Origin: Betaproteobacteria bacterium
Lineage (GTDB): Bacteria > Pseudomonadota > Gammaproteobacteria > Burkholderiales > Thiobacillaceae
NCBI GenBank assembly: GCA_016219425.1
Contig: JACRNB010000005.1
Span: forward strand, 62,001-126,000
Direction: 5' to 3'
DNA: 64,000 nucleotides
The first letter of the stretch is position 1. Each line of letters begins with the position of its first letter. Below are positions 22,812 to 34,514 of the stretch, piece by piece. The notes under the pieces were generated by a model. It was not told the origin of the DNA, did not search any database, and saw only the letters and a list, made by a program, of their open reading frames with translations. The position numbers and the translations under genes are program-made.

Positions 22812-23828
22812 TTGGCTGAACCAATGATGCATCGCACAATCCTGCCTGAACCCGCAACGGACGCTCACTCCGACATGGCTACCGACTCTCCTCTTTACTA
22901 CAAGAACAACCGCCTCAAGCAGTTACGCGCCTTCTACCAGGTGGTGCGGTGCGGCAGCATCTCCAAGGCGGCGGAGAAGCTGTTCCTGTCGCAGCCCTCG
23001 GTGTCCTTGCAGATCCAGGCGCTGGAGCGGGAACTGGACATCGTCCTGTTCGAGCGGCGCGGGCCGCACCTCAAGCTTACCCCCGAGGGCGAGGTGATGT
23101 ACCAGCTCGCCGAACCGCTGGTGGACGGCATCGACTCGTTGCAGGAGACCTTCGCCGCGCACTTCGGCAAGCTCGATTCGGGCGATCTCAACATCGGCGC
23201 GGGCGAGTCCACCATCCTCTACATCCTGCCCGAGCCCATGCGCCGCTTCGTCACCCTGTACCCCAGGGTGCGCATGAAGCTGCATAACGTCACCGGGCGC
23301 GATGGTCTGAAGATGTTGCGCGCGGACGAGATCGACTTCGCCGTGGGTTCGATGCTGGAGGTGCCGGAGGACATCGAGTACGAGCCGGTGGTGAACTACG
23401 ACCCCATGCTCATCACGCCGTTGGATCACCCCCTGGCGCGCAAGTTCGCCGCGGGCGGCGAGGTGACGCTGGAAGATGTCAGCGGCTACGGCCTGATCCT
23501 GCCGCCGTCGCACCTATCCACCTGGCGCATCGTCAAATATGTATTCCAGCAGCACAACCTGACCTTCAAGGTGACGATGGAAGCGGGGGGATGGGAAGTG
23601 ATCAAGAAGTACGTCGGCCTGGGGATGGGCATTTCCATCGTCACCGACATCTGCCTGGAAGGCAGCGAGCCGCTGGCCCGCATCCCCCTGACAAAGTATT
23701 TCCCGCAGCGCAGCTACGGGCTGGTATCGCGTCGCGGACGCTTCTTGTCGCCGCAGGCGCGGCGCTTTATCGAGATACTGGCGGAGGAGTACCGCAGTTC
23801 CGTCGCCGGATTGCCCGGCGTGGAGTGA
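22812..23828 (+). CDS. LysR-family transcriptional regulator, divergent from rnfB-nifJ-rnf
   Basis: LKQLRAFYQVVRCGSISKAAEKLFLSQPSVSLQIQALERELDIVLFERRGPHLKLTPEG HTH and effector domain. Confidence 0.92.
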   Translation: MAEPMMHRTILPEPATDAHSDMATDSPLYYKNNRLKQLRAFYQVVRCGSISKAAEKLFLSQPSVSLQIQALERELDIVLFERRGPHLKLTPEGEVMYQLAEPLVDGIDSLQETFAAHFGKLDSGDLNIGAGESTILYILPEPMRRFVTLYPRVRMKLHNVTGRDGLKMLRADEIDFAVGSMLEVPEDIEYEPVVNYDPMLITPLDHPLARKFAAGGEVTLEDVSGYGLILPPSHLSTWRIVKYVFQQHNLTFKVTMEAGGWEVIKKYVGLGMGISIVTDICLEGSEPLARIPLTKYFPQRSYGLVSRRGRFLSPQARRFIEILAEEYRSSVAGLPGVE

Positions 23829-23933
23829 TCAGAGCACGGAGCCCACGATGACCGAGAAGAGGCTGAGCCAGGCCCAGGCAAGCAGGGAAACGACGATGGT
23901 CAGAGGCAGATTGGCTTTGCTGAAGAGTTCCAT
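23829..23933 (-). CDS. Predicted 34-aa single-pass membrane microprotein
   Basis: Minus strand AAAGGAAGCTGTC-ATG then MELFSKANLPLTIVVSLLAWAWLSLFSVIVGSVL*; good Shine-Dalgarno and one hydrophobic helix; below the ORF-track length limit. Confidence 0.55.
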   Translation of the reverse strand: MELFSKANLPLTIVVSLLAWAWLSLFSVIVGSVL

Positions 23934-24016
23934 GACAGCTTCCTTTTGAAAATTTCGGCGAGATTCTAATGCGTCCGGCTAAACTGCCGCGCCATTTTTT
24001 CCACGGGAATCCCGCC

Positions 24017-24334
24017 ATGTCCAGCTTCGATCAAGTCAGAGTCAACAAGAAGGCCAACGTCTATTTCGATGGCCGTTGCGTCTCCCACACCATCACGTTC
24101 GAGGATGGCGTGAAGAAGTCCGTGGGGGTGATCCTGCCTGCCACCCTGACCTTCAACACCGGCGCGCCGGAGATCATGGAGACCGTGGCGGGCCGCTGCC
24201 AGGTGCGTCAGGCCGGCGAGACGGAGTGGAAGAGCTACGGCGAGGGCGAGTCCTTCGCGGCGCCCGCCAATTCCAGCTTCGAGATCCGGGTGGCGGAAGG
24301 CGAGGCCTATCACTACGTCTGCCATTTCGGCTGA
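24017..24334 (+). CDS. ppnP: Pyrimidine/purine nucleoside phosphorylase (DUF1255/PpnP)
   Basis: FDQVRVNKKANVYFDGRCVSHTITFEDGVKKSVGVILPATLTFNTGAPEIMETVAGRCQVR...FEIRVAEGEAYHYVCHFG. Confidence 0.92.
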   Translation: MSSFDQVRVNKKANVYFDGRCVSHTITFEDGVKKSVGVILPATLTFNTGAPEIMETVAGRCQVRQAGETEWKSYGEGESFAAPANSSFEIRVAEGEAYHYVCHFG

Positions 24335-24346
24335 CGCGGCGAACGT

Positions 24347-25771
24347 TCAGCGCCGTTCCAGCGCCTCCCGGTACAGCGCCGCATAGCCTTTGGCGCTGTG
24401 CTCCCAACTGAAGTCCTCCGCCATGCCGGCGCGCATCATGGCCTTCCAGGCGGTTGCATCGGCGTAGCGGGTCAGGGCGCGTTCCACCGCCAGCCACAGG
24501 CTGTGTGCGGTGGGTTCAGCGAACACGAATCCGGTCACTCCCTCCCGCACGGTGTCGCGCAGGCCGCCGGTGGCGTGGACGATGGGGACCGCGCCATAAC
24601 GCAGGCTGTACATCTGGTTCAGGCCGCAGGGCTCGAAGCGCGAGGGCATCAGGAACAGGTCGGATCCCGCCTCGATGCGGTGGGACAGGGCCTCGTCATA
24701 GCCGATGAAACAGGCCGCCTGGCCCGGATAGCGTAGCGCCATGTCGCGCACGGCATGCTCGATGGCCTTGTCGCCAGTGCCCAGCATCACCAGTTGCGCG
24801 CCGCGGGCGATGAGGCCATCGGCCACCGACAGCACCAGATCCAGCCCCTTCTGATGGGTCATGCGGGCGATCAGCCCGAACAAGGGCGCGTCGGCCTTTT
24901 CCGTCAGCCCCATCTCTTTTTGCAGGGCGCGCTTGCATTTCTTTTTGCCGGACGGCGCCCGCTGGGAATATTCCGCGTTCAGAAACAGGTCGGAAGAAGG
25001 GTTCCACTCGGCGGCGTCGATGCCGTTGAGGATGCCCGTGAGCCGGTCCTTGCGCGTCGCCAGCAGCCCCTGCATGCCCATGCCCAGGGGTTCGTGCTGG
25101 ATCTCCTGGGCGTAGCTTGGGGACACGGTGGTGAGCCGGTCGGCATAGAACAGACCGGCCTTGAGGAAGGAGAGGTTGCCGTAGTACTCCACCCCTTCCA
25201 CATCGAAGCACCATGCCGGCAGGTCCAGGTCATGCAGCATGTCGGGCGGGAAGATGCCCTGGTAGGCCAGGTTGTGCACGGTCATCAGGCTGGGAACGGC
25301 GGCGCCCATGAAGTTCAGATAGGCCGGGGCCAGGCCAGACTGCCAGTCGTTGCAGTGCAGCACCTCGGGACGCCATTCCAGCGGCGATGCCGGGCTGGCC
25401 AGGATGGCCGCCGCCTTGGACAGCAGGGCGAAACGCCAGGCGTTGTCGGGGTGGTCCTGGCCGTGGAGATCCTGATAGGGGCCGCCGGGTCGCTGGTATG
25501 CGGCGGGCGCATCCAGGACATAGAGCGGCGTCCCGCTTTTCGGGCTGGTTCCTTGCAGCAATTGCGCGGTGAAGCCGCGCGGCAGGCCCGTGAGTTCGGC
25601 CACCGGGGTCAGGTCGGTCACGGCGGCAAGGACTTGCGGGTAGCCGGGCAACAGCATCCGGCAGTCGATGCCGATCTCGCGCAATGCACCGGGCAGCGCG
25701 CCGGACACATCGGCCAGGCCGCCGGTCTTGATGAGCGGTACGGCCTCGGAAGTTACAAAAAGCGCACGCAT
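24347..25771 (-). CDS. glgA: Glycogen synthase
   Basis: MRALFVTSEAVPLIKTGGLADVSGALPGALREIG...LMTVHNLAYQGIFP...MPSRFEPCGLNQMYSLRYGAVPIVHATGGLRDTV. Confidence 0.95.
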   Translation of the reverse strand: MRALFVTSEAVPLIKTGGLADVSGALPGALREIGIDCRMLLPGYPQVLAAVTDLTPVAELTGLPRGFTAQLLQGTSPKSGTPLYVLDAPAAYQRPGGPYQDLHGQDHPDNAWRFALLSKAAAILASPASPLEWRPEVLHCNDWQSGLAPAYLNFMGAAVPSLMTVHNLAYQGIFPPDMLHDLDLPAWCFDVEGVEYYGNLSFLKAGLFYADRLTTVSPSYAQEIQHEPLGMGMQGLLATRKDRLTGILNGIDAAEWNPSSDLFLNAEYSQRAPSGKKKCKRALQKEMGLTEKADAPLFGLIARMTHQKGLDLVLSVADGLIARGAQLVMLGTGDKAIEHAVRDMALRYPGQAACFIGYDEALSHRIEAGSDLFLMPSRFEPCGLNQMYSLRYGAVPIVHATGGLRDTVREGVTGFVFAEPTAHSLWLAVERALTRYADATAWKAMMRAGMAEDFSWEHSAKGYAALYREALERR

Positions 25772-25910
25772 GAAAAGAGTTCCTCTGTCAGGCCCGCACC
25801 GCAGGGGCGGTGCAGGTCGGGATGGCGGGGCGGAGGCATATTAGAACTGGCTAAAGTCTCCCTGATTATTGCCGATATGCCTGTCACGAAACCTACCTGG
25901 AGTGCGTTCC

Positions 25911-27137
25911 ATGGACGTGAAGCTGTCGTTAAAACTCTGGCTTTCCACTGTGGCCTCGATGGCAGCTTTGTTGGTGTGCGTGCTGGTGGGCTGGGCTGCG
26001 GTGGATATCGCGCAGGAGGCCATGGCCGCGGCTCCGGGGAAATCCGCGCTGAATGCCAGCCGGCTGGAGACCTTGAACATGATTTTGTGGGGGGTGGCTT
26101 TTATGGCGCTGGTGGCCTGGCCCGCCGTTGCCGCCGTGGTGGTGCGCTCTTTTGTCGGGCCCTTGAACGAGGCGGTGGCGGCCTCCAGGGCCATTGCCGC
26201 GTTCGATCTTTCCTACCCCATCCCCCAGGGCGGGCGCGACGAGGTGGGTGAACTGCTTATCCAGTTCGCCATCATGCGCGACAGTCTCAAAAGCGCTGCG
26301 GCCAGCATCCAGCAGGACACCCGACGTCTGGATCAGGTTTCCAACACCCTGGCCGGCGCCAGCCGGAACGCCGCCCAGGCCAGCGAACAGCAATCCGAAG
26401 CGACGGCGGGCATGGCCGCTTCCGTGGAACAGCTCTCGGTTTCCATTGACCAGGTGAAGGAGCACGCCGACGACGCCGACCGGGTGGCCCGCGCCTCGGG
26501 AGAGGCGTCCAGGGAAGGGGGCGAGGTCATTCACCACGCGGCGGACGAGATTGGCCGCATCGCGGAGGCGGTCAACGGTTCCGCCAGCGTGATTCGTGAG
26601 CTGGAGGGCTATTCCAACGAGATCAGCGCCATCGTCAACGTGATCAAGGAGATCGCGGACCAGACCAACCTGCTGGCGCTGAATGCGGCGATCGAGGCCG
26701 CCCGAGCCGGGGAGGCGGGACGTGGGTTCGCGGTGGTGGCGGACGAGGTGCGCAAGCTGGCGGAACGCACCGCCAACTCCACCCAGCAGATCACCGGCAT
26801 GATCGAGAAGGTGCAACAGGGAGCGCGCCGCGCGGTGACCGAGATGGAATCCGGTGTGCGACGGGTGGCGGACGGGGTAAAGCTTGCCCACCAGGCCGGC
26901 GATTCCATTTCCGCCATACAGAGCGCCTCGGCGCGGGTGCTGCATGCGGTAGCCGACATCAATCAGGCGCTACAGGAACAGAGCGCCGCCGCGCGTCAGA
27001 TCGCCCAGAACGTGGAACGTGTGGCGCGCATGACGGAGCAGGGTGCGAATTCCAGCCAGCAGGCTGAAACGGTGGCGGGAGAGGTGGATCGCCTCTCCGC
27101 TGAACTGAAGGCCTTGGGCGAACGCTTCAAGGTTTGA
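25911..27137 (+). CDS. Methyl-accepting chemotaxis protein
   Basis: TM N-terminus, HAMP-like region, hallmark [40 protein letters not shown]. Confidence 0.93.
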   Translation: MDVKLSLKLWLSTVASMAALLVCVLVGWAAVDIAQEAMAAAPGKSALNASRLETLNMILWGVAFMALVAWPAVAAVVVRSFVGPLNEAVAASRAIAAFDLSYPIPQGGRDEVGELLIQFAIMRDSLKSAAASIQQDTRRLDQVSNTLAGASRNAAQASEQQSEATAGMAASVEQLSVSIDQVKEHADDADRVARASGEASREGGEVIHHAADEIGRIAEAVNGSASVIRELEGYSNEISAIVNVIKEIADQTNLLALNAAIEAARAGEAGRGFAVVADEVRKLAERTANSTQQITGMIEKVQQGARRAVTEMESGVRRVADGVKLAHQAGDSISAIQSASARVLHAVADINQALQEQSAAARQIAQNVERVARMTEQGANSSQQAETVAGEVDRLSAELKALGERFKV

Positions 27138-27570
27138 GGTAGACGAACCCTTCCCTGGCCTGGAGCTTGCCCACCTCGGCCACGCCCGAGGGCACCACCT
27201 GGGCCTCCATGATGACTGCGTCGTCATCCAGCTTGCGGCCCTTCAGGGTGTTGCGGCAGACGCGGAATTCCACGCCCTTTTCCTTCAGGCCGGCCACCTG
27301 GGCCTGGTAGGAGCCTTTGTCATCCTTGGCGTCGTTGAGCAGGAAGTCGATGCCCTTGCCATGGGTCACCACTACGATCTTGGCCTCGGGACTGGCGCCG
27401 AGGTGGTTCTCGATGTTGCGCATGGCCATGCGGGCGATGCTGGTGTCGGTGACGTGATAGAGCACCTTTTCCTGCACGGCCTGCTCGACGGCGGGCTGGG
27501 TTTTGGCGGCGAAGACGGGGGAAGCGGCGAGCAGGGCCGCGAGGAGCAGACTCGATACAGCGTATTTCAT
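27127..27570 (-). CDS. Secreted DsrE-family protein
   Basis: Signal peptide [22 protein letters not shown]; DsrE-like [43 protein letters not shown]. Confidence 0.8.
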   Translation of the reverse strand: MKYAVSSLLLAALLAASPVFAAKTQPAVEQAVQEKVLYHVTDTSIARMAMRNIENHLGASPEAKIVVVTHGKGIDFLLNDAKDDKGSYQAQVAGLKEKGVEFRVCRNTLKGRKLDDDAVIMEAQVVPSGVAEVGKLQAREGFVYLKP

Positions 27571-27676
27571 GGCGGATTCCTCTCTCAAAACAAGCTCAGG
27601 GTTGAGAGGAGGAGTGTGACGCCTGACCATGCGCCCCCGGCTGGTACATCCCGGCCAGGGGCGAGACTCAATCGGA

Positions 27677-28909
27677 CTACTTCCCGCGCGCCGCCTCGCG
27701 TTTCGCCGCAATGCGCATGCGCAGGGCGTTCAACTTGATGAAGCCGCCCGCGTCCTTCTGGTCGTAGGCGCCGGCGTCGTCTTCGAAGGTGGCGATGGTG
27801 GAATCGAACAGGGAGTCCGATTTGGAATCGCGCCCGACGACGATGACGTTGCCCTTGTAGAGCTTGAGCCGCACCACGCCGTTGACGTTGGCCTGGGTGT
27901 GGTCGATCAGCACTTGCAGTGCGCGCCGCTCCGGGCTCCACCAGTAGCCGTTGTAGATCAGGCTGGCGTAGCGCGGCATGAGGTCGTCCTTGAGGTGGGC
28001 GACCTCGCGGTCCAGGGTGATGGATTCGATGGCGCGATGGCCCTTGAGCAGGATCGTGCCGCCGGGGGTTTCGTAGCAGCCGCGCGACTTCATGCCGACG
28101 TAGCGGTTTTCCACCAGATCCAGTCTGCCGATGCCGTGTTTGCCGCCCAGTTCGTTGAGCTTCGCCAGCACCTCATGCGCCTTCATGGCCACGCCGTTGA
28201 TGGCGGTCACGTCACCCTGCACATAGTCCAGGGTGAGGTATTCGGCCTGATCCGGCGCCTGTTCCGGCGACACGGTCCAGCGCCACATGTCTTCTTCCGC
28301 CTCGGCGTTGGGGTCTTCCAGGTGGCGGCCTTCGTAGCTGATATGCAGCAGGTTGGCGTCCATGGAATAGGGCGAACCGCCCTGGCGGTGCTTCATGTCG
28401 ATGGGGATGGCGTGGGTCTCGGCGTAGGCGAGCAGCTTCTCGCGCGAGAGCAGATCCCACTCGCGCCAGGGGGCGATGACCTTGACGTCCGGTTTGAGCG
28501 CGTAGGCGCCCAGCTCGAAACGCACTTGATCGTTGCCCTTGCCGGTGGCCCCGTGACAGATGGCGTCGGCGCCGGTGGCGTTGACGATCTCGATCAGGCG
28601 CTTGGCGATGAGCGGGCGGGCGATGGAGGTGCCCAGCAGGTACTCGCCCTCATACACCGTGTTGGCGCGGAACATGGGGAACACGAAGTCGCGCACGAAC
28701 TCTTCGCGCAGGTCGTCGATGTAGATCTGTTCAGGCCGGATGCCGAATTGCAGCGCCTTGGCGCGCGCGGGTTCCAGTTCCTCGCCCTGGCCCAGGTCGG
28801 CGGTGAAGGTCACCACCTCGCACTGGTAGGTGTCTTGCAGCCACTTGAGGATGACCGAGGTATCCAGACCGCCGGAGTAGGCGAGCACTACTTTTTTGAT
28901 GTCACTCAT
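27677..28909 (-). CDS. argG: Argininosuccinate synthase
   Basis: [53 protein letters not shown]. Confidence 0.96.
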   Translation of the reverse strand: MSDIKKVVLAYSGGLDTSVILKWLQDTYQCEVVTFTADLGQGEELEPARAKALQFGIRPEQIYIDDLREEFVRDFVFPMFRANTVYEGEYLLGTSIARPLIAKRLIEIVNATGADAICHGATGKGNDQVRFELGAYALKPDVKVIAPWREWDLLSREKLLAYAETHAIPIDMKHRQGGSPYSMDANLLHISYEGRHLEDPNAEAEEDMWRWTVSPEQAPDQAEYLTLDYVQGDVTAINGVAMKAHEVLAKLNELGGKHGIGRLDLVENRYVGMKSRGCYETPGGTILLKGHRAIESITLDREVAHLKDDLMPRYASLIYNGYWWSPERRALQVLIDHTQANVNGVVRLKLYKGNVIVVGRDSKSDSLFDSTIATFEDDAGAYDQKDAGGFIKLNALRMRIAAKREAARGK

Positions 28910-28960
28910 GATGCGTTGTCCAATTTACGGAAATTTCATACCGGCACGAGTGGGATGGGC

Positions 28961-29881
28961 TCATGCCTCGGTCTTGCCCAACAACAAATATTCCATCAGC
29001 GCCTTCTGCACATGCAGCCGGTTTTCCGCCTCGTCCCACACTACCGATTGCGGTCCGTCGATCACCTCGGCGCTGACCTCTTCGCCCCGGTGTGCGGGCA
29101 GGCAGTGCATGAACAGGGCGTCGGGACGCGCCACGCGCATCATGTCGGCGTCCACCATCCAGTCGGCGAAATCCTTCTGGCGCTCTTCGTTCTCGGCCTC
29201 GAAGCCCATGCTGGTCCACACGTCGGTGGTCACCAGGTCGGCGTCGCGGCAGGCCTCCATGGGATCGGCGAAGGATTCGAAATGGTCGGTGCCGAACAGA
29301 TTGGCGCGCTCCGGCTCCACCTCGTAGCCGGGCGGGGTGGAGACGTGGACGTTGAAATCCAGGATCTCGGCGGCCTGCAACCAGGTGTTGCACATGTTGT
29401 TGGAGTCGCCCACCCAGGCCACGGTCTTGCCCCGGATGTCGCCGCGATGCTCGATGAAGGTGAACAGGTCCGCGAGGATCTGGCAGGGGTGGTACTCGTT
29501 GGTCAGGCCATTGATCACCGGCACGCGGGAGTGGGCGGCGAAGCGCTCGATGATCTCCTGCTCGAAGGTGCGGATCATGACGATGTCCACCATGCGCGAG
29601 ATCACCTCGGCGGCGTCTTCCACCGGCTCGCCGCGGCCCAACTGGGTGTCGCGCGTGTTGAGGTAGATCGCCGAACCGCCCAACTGGTGCATGCCCGCTT
29701 CAAAGCTCAGGCGGGTGCGGGTGGAACTCTTCTCGAAGATCATCGCCAGGGTGCGGTCCGCCAGAGGGTGATAGGGCTGGTAGCGCTTGAAGCGCTCCTT
29801 GATCACCCGGCTGCGCGCAAATACATGGGTCAGCTCGTCCACGGACAGATCGCGGAATTGCAGGAAGTGCTTCACGGCCAT
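28961..29881 (-). CDS. argF: Ornithine carbamoyltransferase
   Basis: KHFLQFRDLSVDELTHVFARS...IFEKSSTRTRLSFEAGMHQLGG...FMHCLPAHRGEEV. Confidence 0.96.
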   Translation of the reverse strand: MAVKHFLQFRDLSVDELTHVFARSRVIKERFKRYQPYHPLADRTLAMIFEKSSTRTRLSFEAGMHQLGGSAIYLNTRDTQLGRGEPVEDAAEVISRMVDIVMIRTFEQEIIERFAAHSRVPVINGLTNEYHPCQILADLFTFIEHRGDIRGKTVAWVGDSNNMCNTWLQAAEILDFNVHVSTPPGYEVEPERANLFGTDHFESFADPMEACRDADLVTTDVWTSMGFEAENEERQKDFADWMVDADMMRVARPDALFMHCLPAHRGEEVSAEVIDGPQSVVWDEAENRLHVQKALMEYLLLGKTEA

Positions 29882-29891
29882 GATGCGCACC

Positions 29892-31061
<1,170 letters not shown>

Positions 31062-31230
31062 GGTTTCAATCCAGAAAAAAACTACGGCGGCCAAGGCCGC
31101 CGTGGGAGGTGCGAACATACCAAAAATCAATGGCTTCCGTAAGTTCTCCCATGCGGTGGAAGGGGATTGCGACAGGGCGCGCGCGCAACTCGTTCCTGGG
31201 GCGGCTCGGGGGGCGAGCCGGGGGTACGGC

Positions 31231-31629
31231 TCATTCCCCGTCCGGATAAGGGAAGCGGCAATGCCCGTAACGCACCGCAAGCACCCCCAGGGTGAGCAGC
31301 AGGATGGAGCCCGCCACGGTCAGCATCTGCCACATGTCCAGATTCTTCATATCCAGCACCAGATAGCGCGCCAGGGCGACGATGGCGATGTAGATGGGAA
31401 AACGCACGGGAAGCCGCCCGGACTGGAAGTACAGGCTCACCATGGCGAGGATCTCCAGGTACAGGAACATCAAGAGCAGGTCGGCCAGGGTCACCACGCC
31501 GGCGCGGGTCATGGTCATCACCTCGCCGAATCCGGCCAGGGTGGTGGCGATGGTGATGACCACCAGGCCGATGAATTCGACGAAGCCCAGCATGGACTCG
31601 GCGCGGCGGGTGAACTGGTTCTGGCGCAT
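31231..31629 (-). CDS. PsiE-like membrane protein
   Basis: Four TM segments; LADLLLMFLYLEILAMVSLYFQSGRLPVRFPIYIAIVALARYLVLDMK resembles the phosphate-starvation-inducible E family. Confidence 0.75.
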   Translation of the reverse strand: MRQNQFTRRAESMLGFVEFIGLVVITIATTLAGFGEVMTMTRAGVVTLADLLLMFLYLEILAMVSLYFQSGRLPVRFPIYIAIVALARYLVLDMKNLDMWQMLTVAGSILLLTLGVLAVRYGHCRFPYPDGE

Positions 31630-31714
31630 GGCTCTCTCCTTGGACGGGCGGGATTATGGCGGTGATGGCTGTTGGGGGCAGCCATAATGCGTTCCATTTT
31701 CCCGCCGATCCCCC

Positions 31715-32326
31715 ATGCCCCCCGAACTCCTGATCCGTCGCCTGGGCCGCGTCGAGTACGAGCCCGCCTGGCGCGCCATGCAGACCTTCACCGCCGAGCG
31801 CACGGCGGACACCCCGGACGAGATCTGGCTGGTGGAGCACCCGCCCGTCTTCACCCTGGGGCAGGCCGGCAGGCGGGAACATGTGTTGACGGACATCGGC
31901 ATCCCCATCGTCCCCATCGACCGGGGCGGCCAGGTCACCTACCACGGCCCCGGCCAGGTGGTGATCTACCTGCTGCTGGATTTGCGCCGGCGCGGCTATG
32001 GGGTCAAGGAGTTGGTGCGGCGCATGGAGCAGGCGGTGATCGACTGCCTGGCGGGCGAGGGCATCGCCGCGCAGCGCCAGGAGGGCGCGCCGGGCGTCTA
32101 TGTGGCCGGGGCCAAGATCGCCGCCCTCGGGCTGCGCGTGCGCGGCGGGTGCAGCTACCACGGCCTGGCGTTGAATGTGGACATGGACCTGACGCCGTTC
32201 CGGGCCATCAATCCGTGCGGCTACGCGGGCATGGCGGTGACGCAGATGCGGGATCTGGGCGCATCCCCCACGCCTGCGGAGGCGGGCGACGCCCTGTTGA
32301 CCCTTCTGGAACAAGGCCTGAAATAG
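31715..32326 (+). CDS. lipB: Octanoyltransferase
   Basis: [22 protein letters not shown]...[14 protein letters not shown]-type motif ([26 protein letters not shown]), [26 protein letters not shown]. Confidence 0.95.
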   Translation: MPPELLIRRLGRVEYEPAWRAMQTFTAERTADTPDEIWLVEHPPVFTLGQAGRREHVLTDIGIPIVPIDRGGQVTYHGPGQVVIYLLLDLRRRGYGVKELVRRMEQAVIDCLAGEGIAAQRQEGAPGVYVAGAKIAALGLRVRGGCSYHGLALNVDMDLTPFRAINPCGYAGMAVTQMRDLGASPTPAEAGDALLTLLEQGLK

Positions 32327-32354
32327 AAAAAGGCGGGGAAATCCCCGCCTTTTT
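32327..32354. terminator. Bidirectional intrinsic terminator between lipB and the lipoprotein operon
   Basis: aaaaaggcggggaaatccccgccttttt: perfect stem with A-tract and T-tract between convergent genes. Confidence 0.93.
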
Positions 32355-32371
32355 CGTTCCCGAAGCGCCGC

Positions 32372-32977
32372 TTAACGCTTGGCTTCGATGTTGGCGATCT
32401 CAGCAGCCAGCTCGTCCTGACCCTGCTTGGCCTTGAATTGCTGCCACAGGGCCTGGTCGTTGCGCATGCTGGTCTTGAGGGCTTCCTGGGCTTTTTGCTT
32501 GGTCTGCATGGGGTCCAGGCCCACCAGGACGTACATGGAGCCCTTGGAACTGGTGACGCTACGGAAGACGCGGGAACCTTCGATGGTCTCGGTGGTGATC
32601 AGCTTGGACACGCTGGTGTTGACCTTGTCCACCGTCTCGGAGGCGGCGGCGCCGGTGGTCTCCACGTACTGCTTGACCATGTTGGTCACCTTCACCTTCA
32701 TCTGCTGCGCCAGGGTGACGCGGGCGGCGGCGGCGGCCTGATCCTTCATGAACTGGGGACCGGCGCCGGACTTCTCATGCATGCCCACGGCGGAAACGCT
32801 GACGCCTTCCACGGGCGCATCGCACACCCAGGCGGGCGCGGCTTCGCTCGGGCTGTCCGGGAAGGTGCAGTCCGGACGCGGTGCGGCGGCTTCCTTGGTG
32901 GACTTGCCGCCCCCCAGACAACCGCCCAGGGCCACGGCCAGCAGGGACATCAACAATGCGGTGCGAATCTTGGTCAT
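32372..32977 (-). CDS. LPP20-like lipoprotein
   Basis: Lipobox LAVALGGCLGG; SAVGMHEKSGAGPQFMKDQAAAAARVTLAQQMKVKVTNMVKQYVETTG is LPP20-like. Confidence 0.75.
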   Translation of the reverse strand: MTKIRTALLMSLLAVALGGCLGGGKSTKEAAAPRPDCTFPDSPSEAAPAWVCDAPVEGVSVSAVGMHEKSGAGPQFMKDQAAAAARVTLAQQMKVKVTNMVKQYVETTGAAASETVDKVNTSVSKLITTETIEGSRVFRSVTSSKGSMYVLVGLDPMQTKQKAQEALKTSMRNDQALWQQFKAKQGQDELAAEIANIEAKR

Positions 32978-33071
32978 GTGCTTCTCCTAGAAAAAACTGG
33001 AACTACGAATACCGCCCCCTTAGTGCGGGGCCTCCGATTAACTGTCCGGTCGGCTGACCGGAACGCCACGA

Positions 33072-33476
33072 TTACTCCTTGCTGGGCGTGACCCAGACCC
33101 ACAACACGCCGGTATCCGGGTCTGTCCACTTGGCGCGCAACGCCGCCTTTACATCCTGCTGCTTCACTTCCTCACGGATGTTCTTGTCCGACACGGTGGC
33201 GCTACGCCCGTCCGCCACGGTCTGCTGTACCAGATGCTCGCTGCTGATGGTCACCCCGTAACGCTTGGCGTATTCCTCCCGTGCACGGGTGATGGCCAGT
33301 TCCTCCTGGGCCTGACGTCCGCGCACATGAAAACCGGCGGAGGCGGAAACGCCGTCGCCGGGGTTGTCGATCCAGGCTGGACGCGCAACGGCCTTGGCCG
33401 CTTCCGGGCGGGTTCCTCCGTCCAGCGCGCATCCCGCAAGCAGGGCGGCGAACAGCAGGGCGATGATGGATTTCAT
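33072..33476 (-). CDS. Small lipoprotein (LPP20-related?)
   Basis: MKSIIALLFAALLAGCALDGGTRPEAAKAVARPAWIDNPGDGVSASAGFHVRGRQAQEELAITRAREEYAKRYG; lipobox LLAGC. Confidence 0.7.
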   Translation of the reverse strand: MKSIIALLFAALLAGCALDGGTRPEAAKAVARPAWIDNPGDGVSASAGFHVRGRQAQEELAITRAREEYAKRYGVTISSEHLVQQTVADGRSATVSDKNIREEVKQQDVKAALRAKWTDPDTGVLWVWVTPSKE

Positions 33477-33488
33477 GATGGCTTCCGC

Positions 33489-34499
33489 CTACTTGAGTTT
33501 GCGCATGAGGCCTTCAAACAGGCCCATCTCATGCTTCAGTTTCACCACGTCGCCCAGTCGCACCTGACGCGCCTTGGGGTCGTCCCCCGCCGAGACCCAG
33601 GACTCGTTCTCGGTGATGTGGCCGGTGATGGCGGCGTCCATGATCGGGACATCCTCGCTGGATACCTTTCCGGAAAGCGGGTTGGTGTGCTGGCGCACCG
33701 TGAAAATGCCCACCTTGGCGCCCGCCTGCGCGCCCTGGCGGCTGCCCAGCATGACCTTGAAGATGGTCTTGGCCCCGTCCACCTTCTTTTCGATCACATA
33801 GCCCTTGATGGTGAACTGGTTCAACAAGGCGGTGCGAGCGCCGCGCACGGCGTCCTCCGCCGCCCGGCGCACCATGGTCACGCCCTTGTCGTGGTTGCCG
33901 CCCTGGCTCGCGCCGGTGTCGCTGTCGCTGCCTTTGGCCGGCACGGTGGCGATCAGCACCAGGCTGGGAATCTGATAGATCTGGATGTTGGCGTTCACCT
34001 TGGCGCGGTGGGTGTAGGACGCGGGGATGGTGTAGACCTTGCCGTCCTTGCCCTTGTACTCGGTGGCAGGCACATATTCCGCCCCGTACTCGGCGTTGGT
34101 GATGGTGGAGCGGATGGCGTAGTTGGCCACCGCCGGGCCGCTGTATGTGCCTTCGCCCTTGGCGTCGGCCAGCATCACCTCATCCTTCAGGCGGCTGGCC
34201 AGAGTGCGATCCACGATCTCCGTGGCGCCGCCGCTCAGCAGGGTCTCGATGGTGCGCGAGAGGACGATGCCGGCCTGGGCCTGCCGCGCCAGATGCAGGT
34301 TGCCGTCATCCCCTTCAAAGACGATGACCTTGTTGGTCTGTTGGGCCAGGCTTTCCTTGGAAGGCAGCACATCCGCCTCCAGCAGGGAGGCATTCTTGTA
34401 CTTGCCCAGATCCAGATCGTTGCTGGCGCACCCCGCCAGGGCCAAGGCGGCGCAGAGTGCTGCGATGCCCGAAATCCGTTCCATCATGAATCGCTCCAT
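33489..34499 (-). CDS. CsgG-like outer-membrane lipoprotein
   Basis: Lipobox LALAGCASN; VIVFEGDDGNLHLARQAQAGIVLSRTIETLLSGGATEIVDRTLASRLKDE...VRRAAEDAVRGARTALLNQF; arrangement similar to CsgG-type proteins. Confidence 0.6.
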   Translation of the reverse strand: MERFMMERISGIAALCAALALAGCASNDLDLGKYKNASLLEADVLPSKESLAQQTNKVIVFEGDDGNLHLARQAQAGIVLSRTIETLLSGGATEIVDRTLASRLKDEVMLADAKGEGTYSGPAVANYAIRSTITNAEYGAEYVPATEYKGKDGKVYTIPASYTHRAKVNANIQIYQIPSLVLIATVPAKGSDSDTGASQGGNHDKGVTMVRRAAEDAVRGARTALLNQFTIKGYVIEKKVDGAKTIFKVMLGSRQGAQAGAKVGIFTVRQHTNPLSGKVSSEDVPIMDAAITGHITENESWVSAGDDPKARQVRLGDVVKLKHEMGLFEGLMRKLK

Positions 34500-34514
34500 C
34501 TGTCCGTTACGGAC

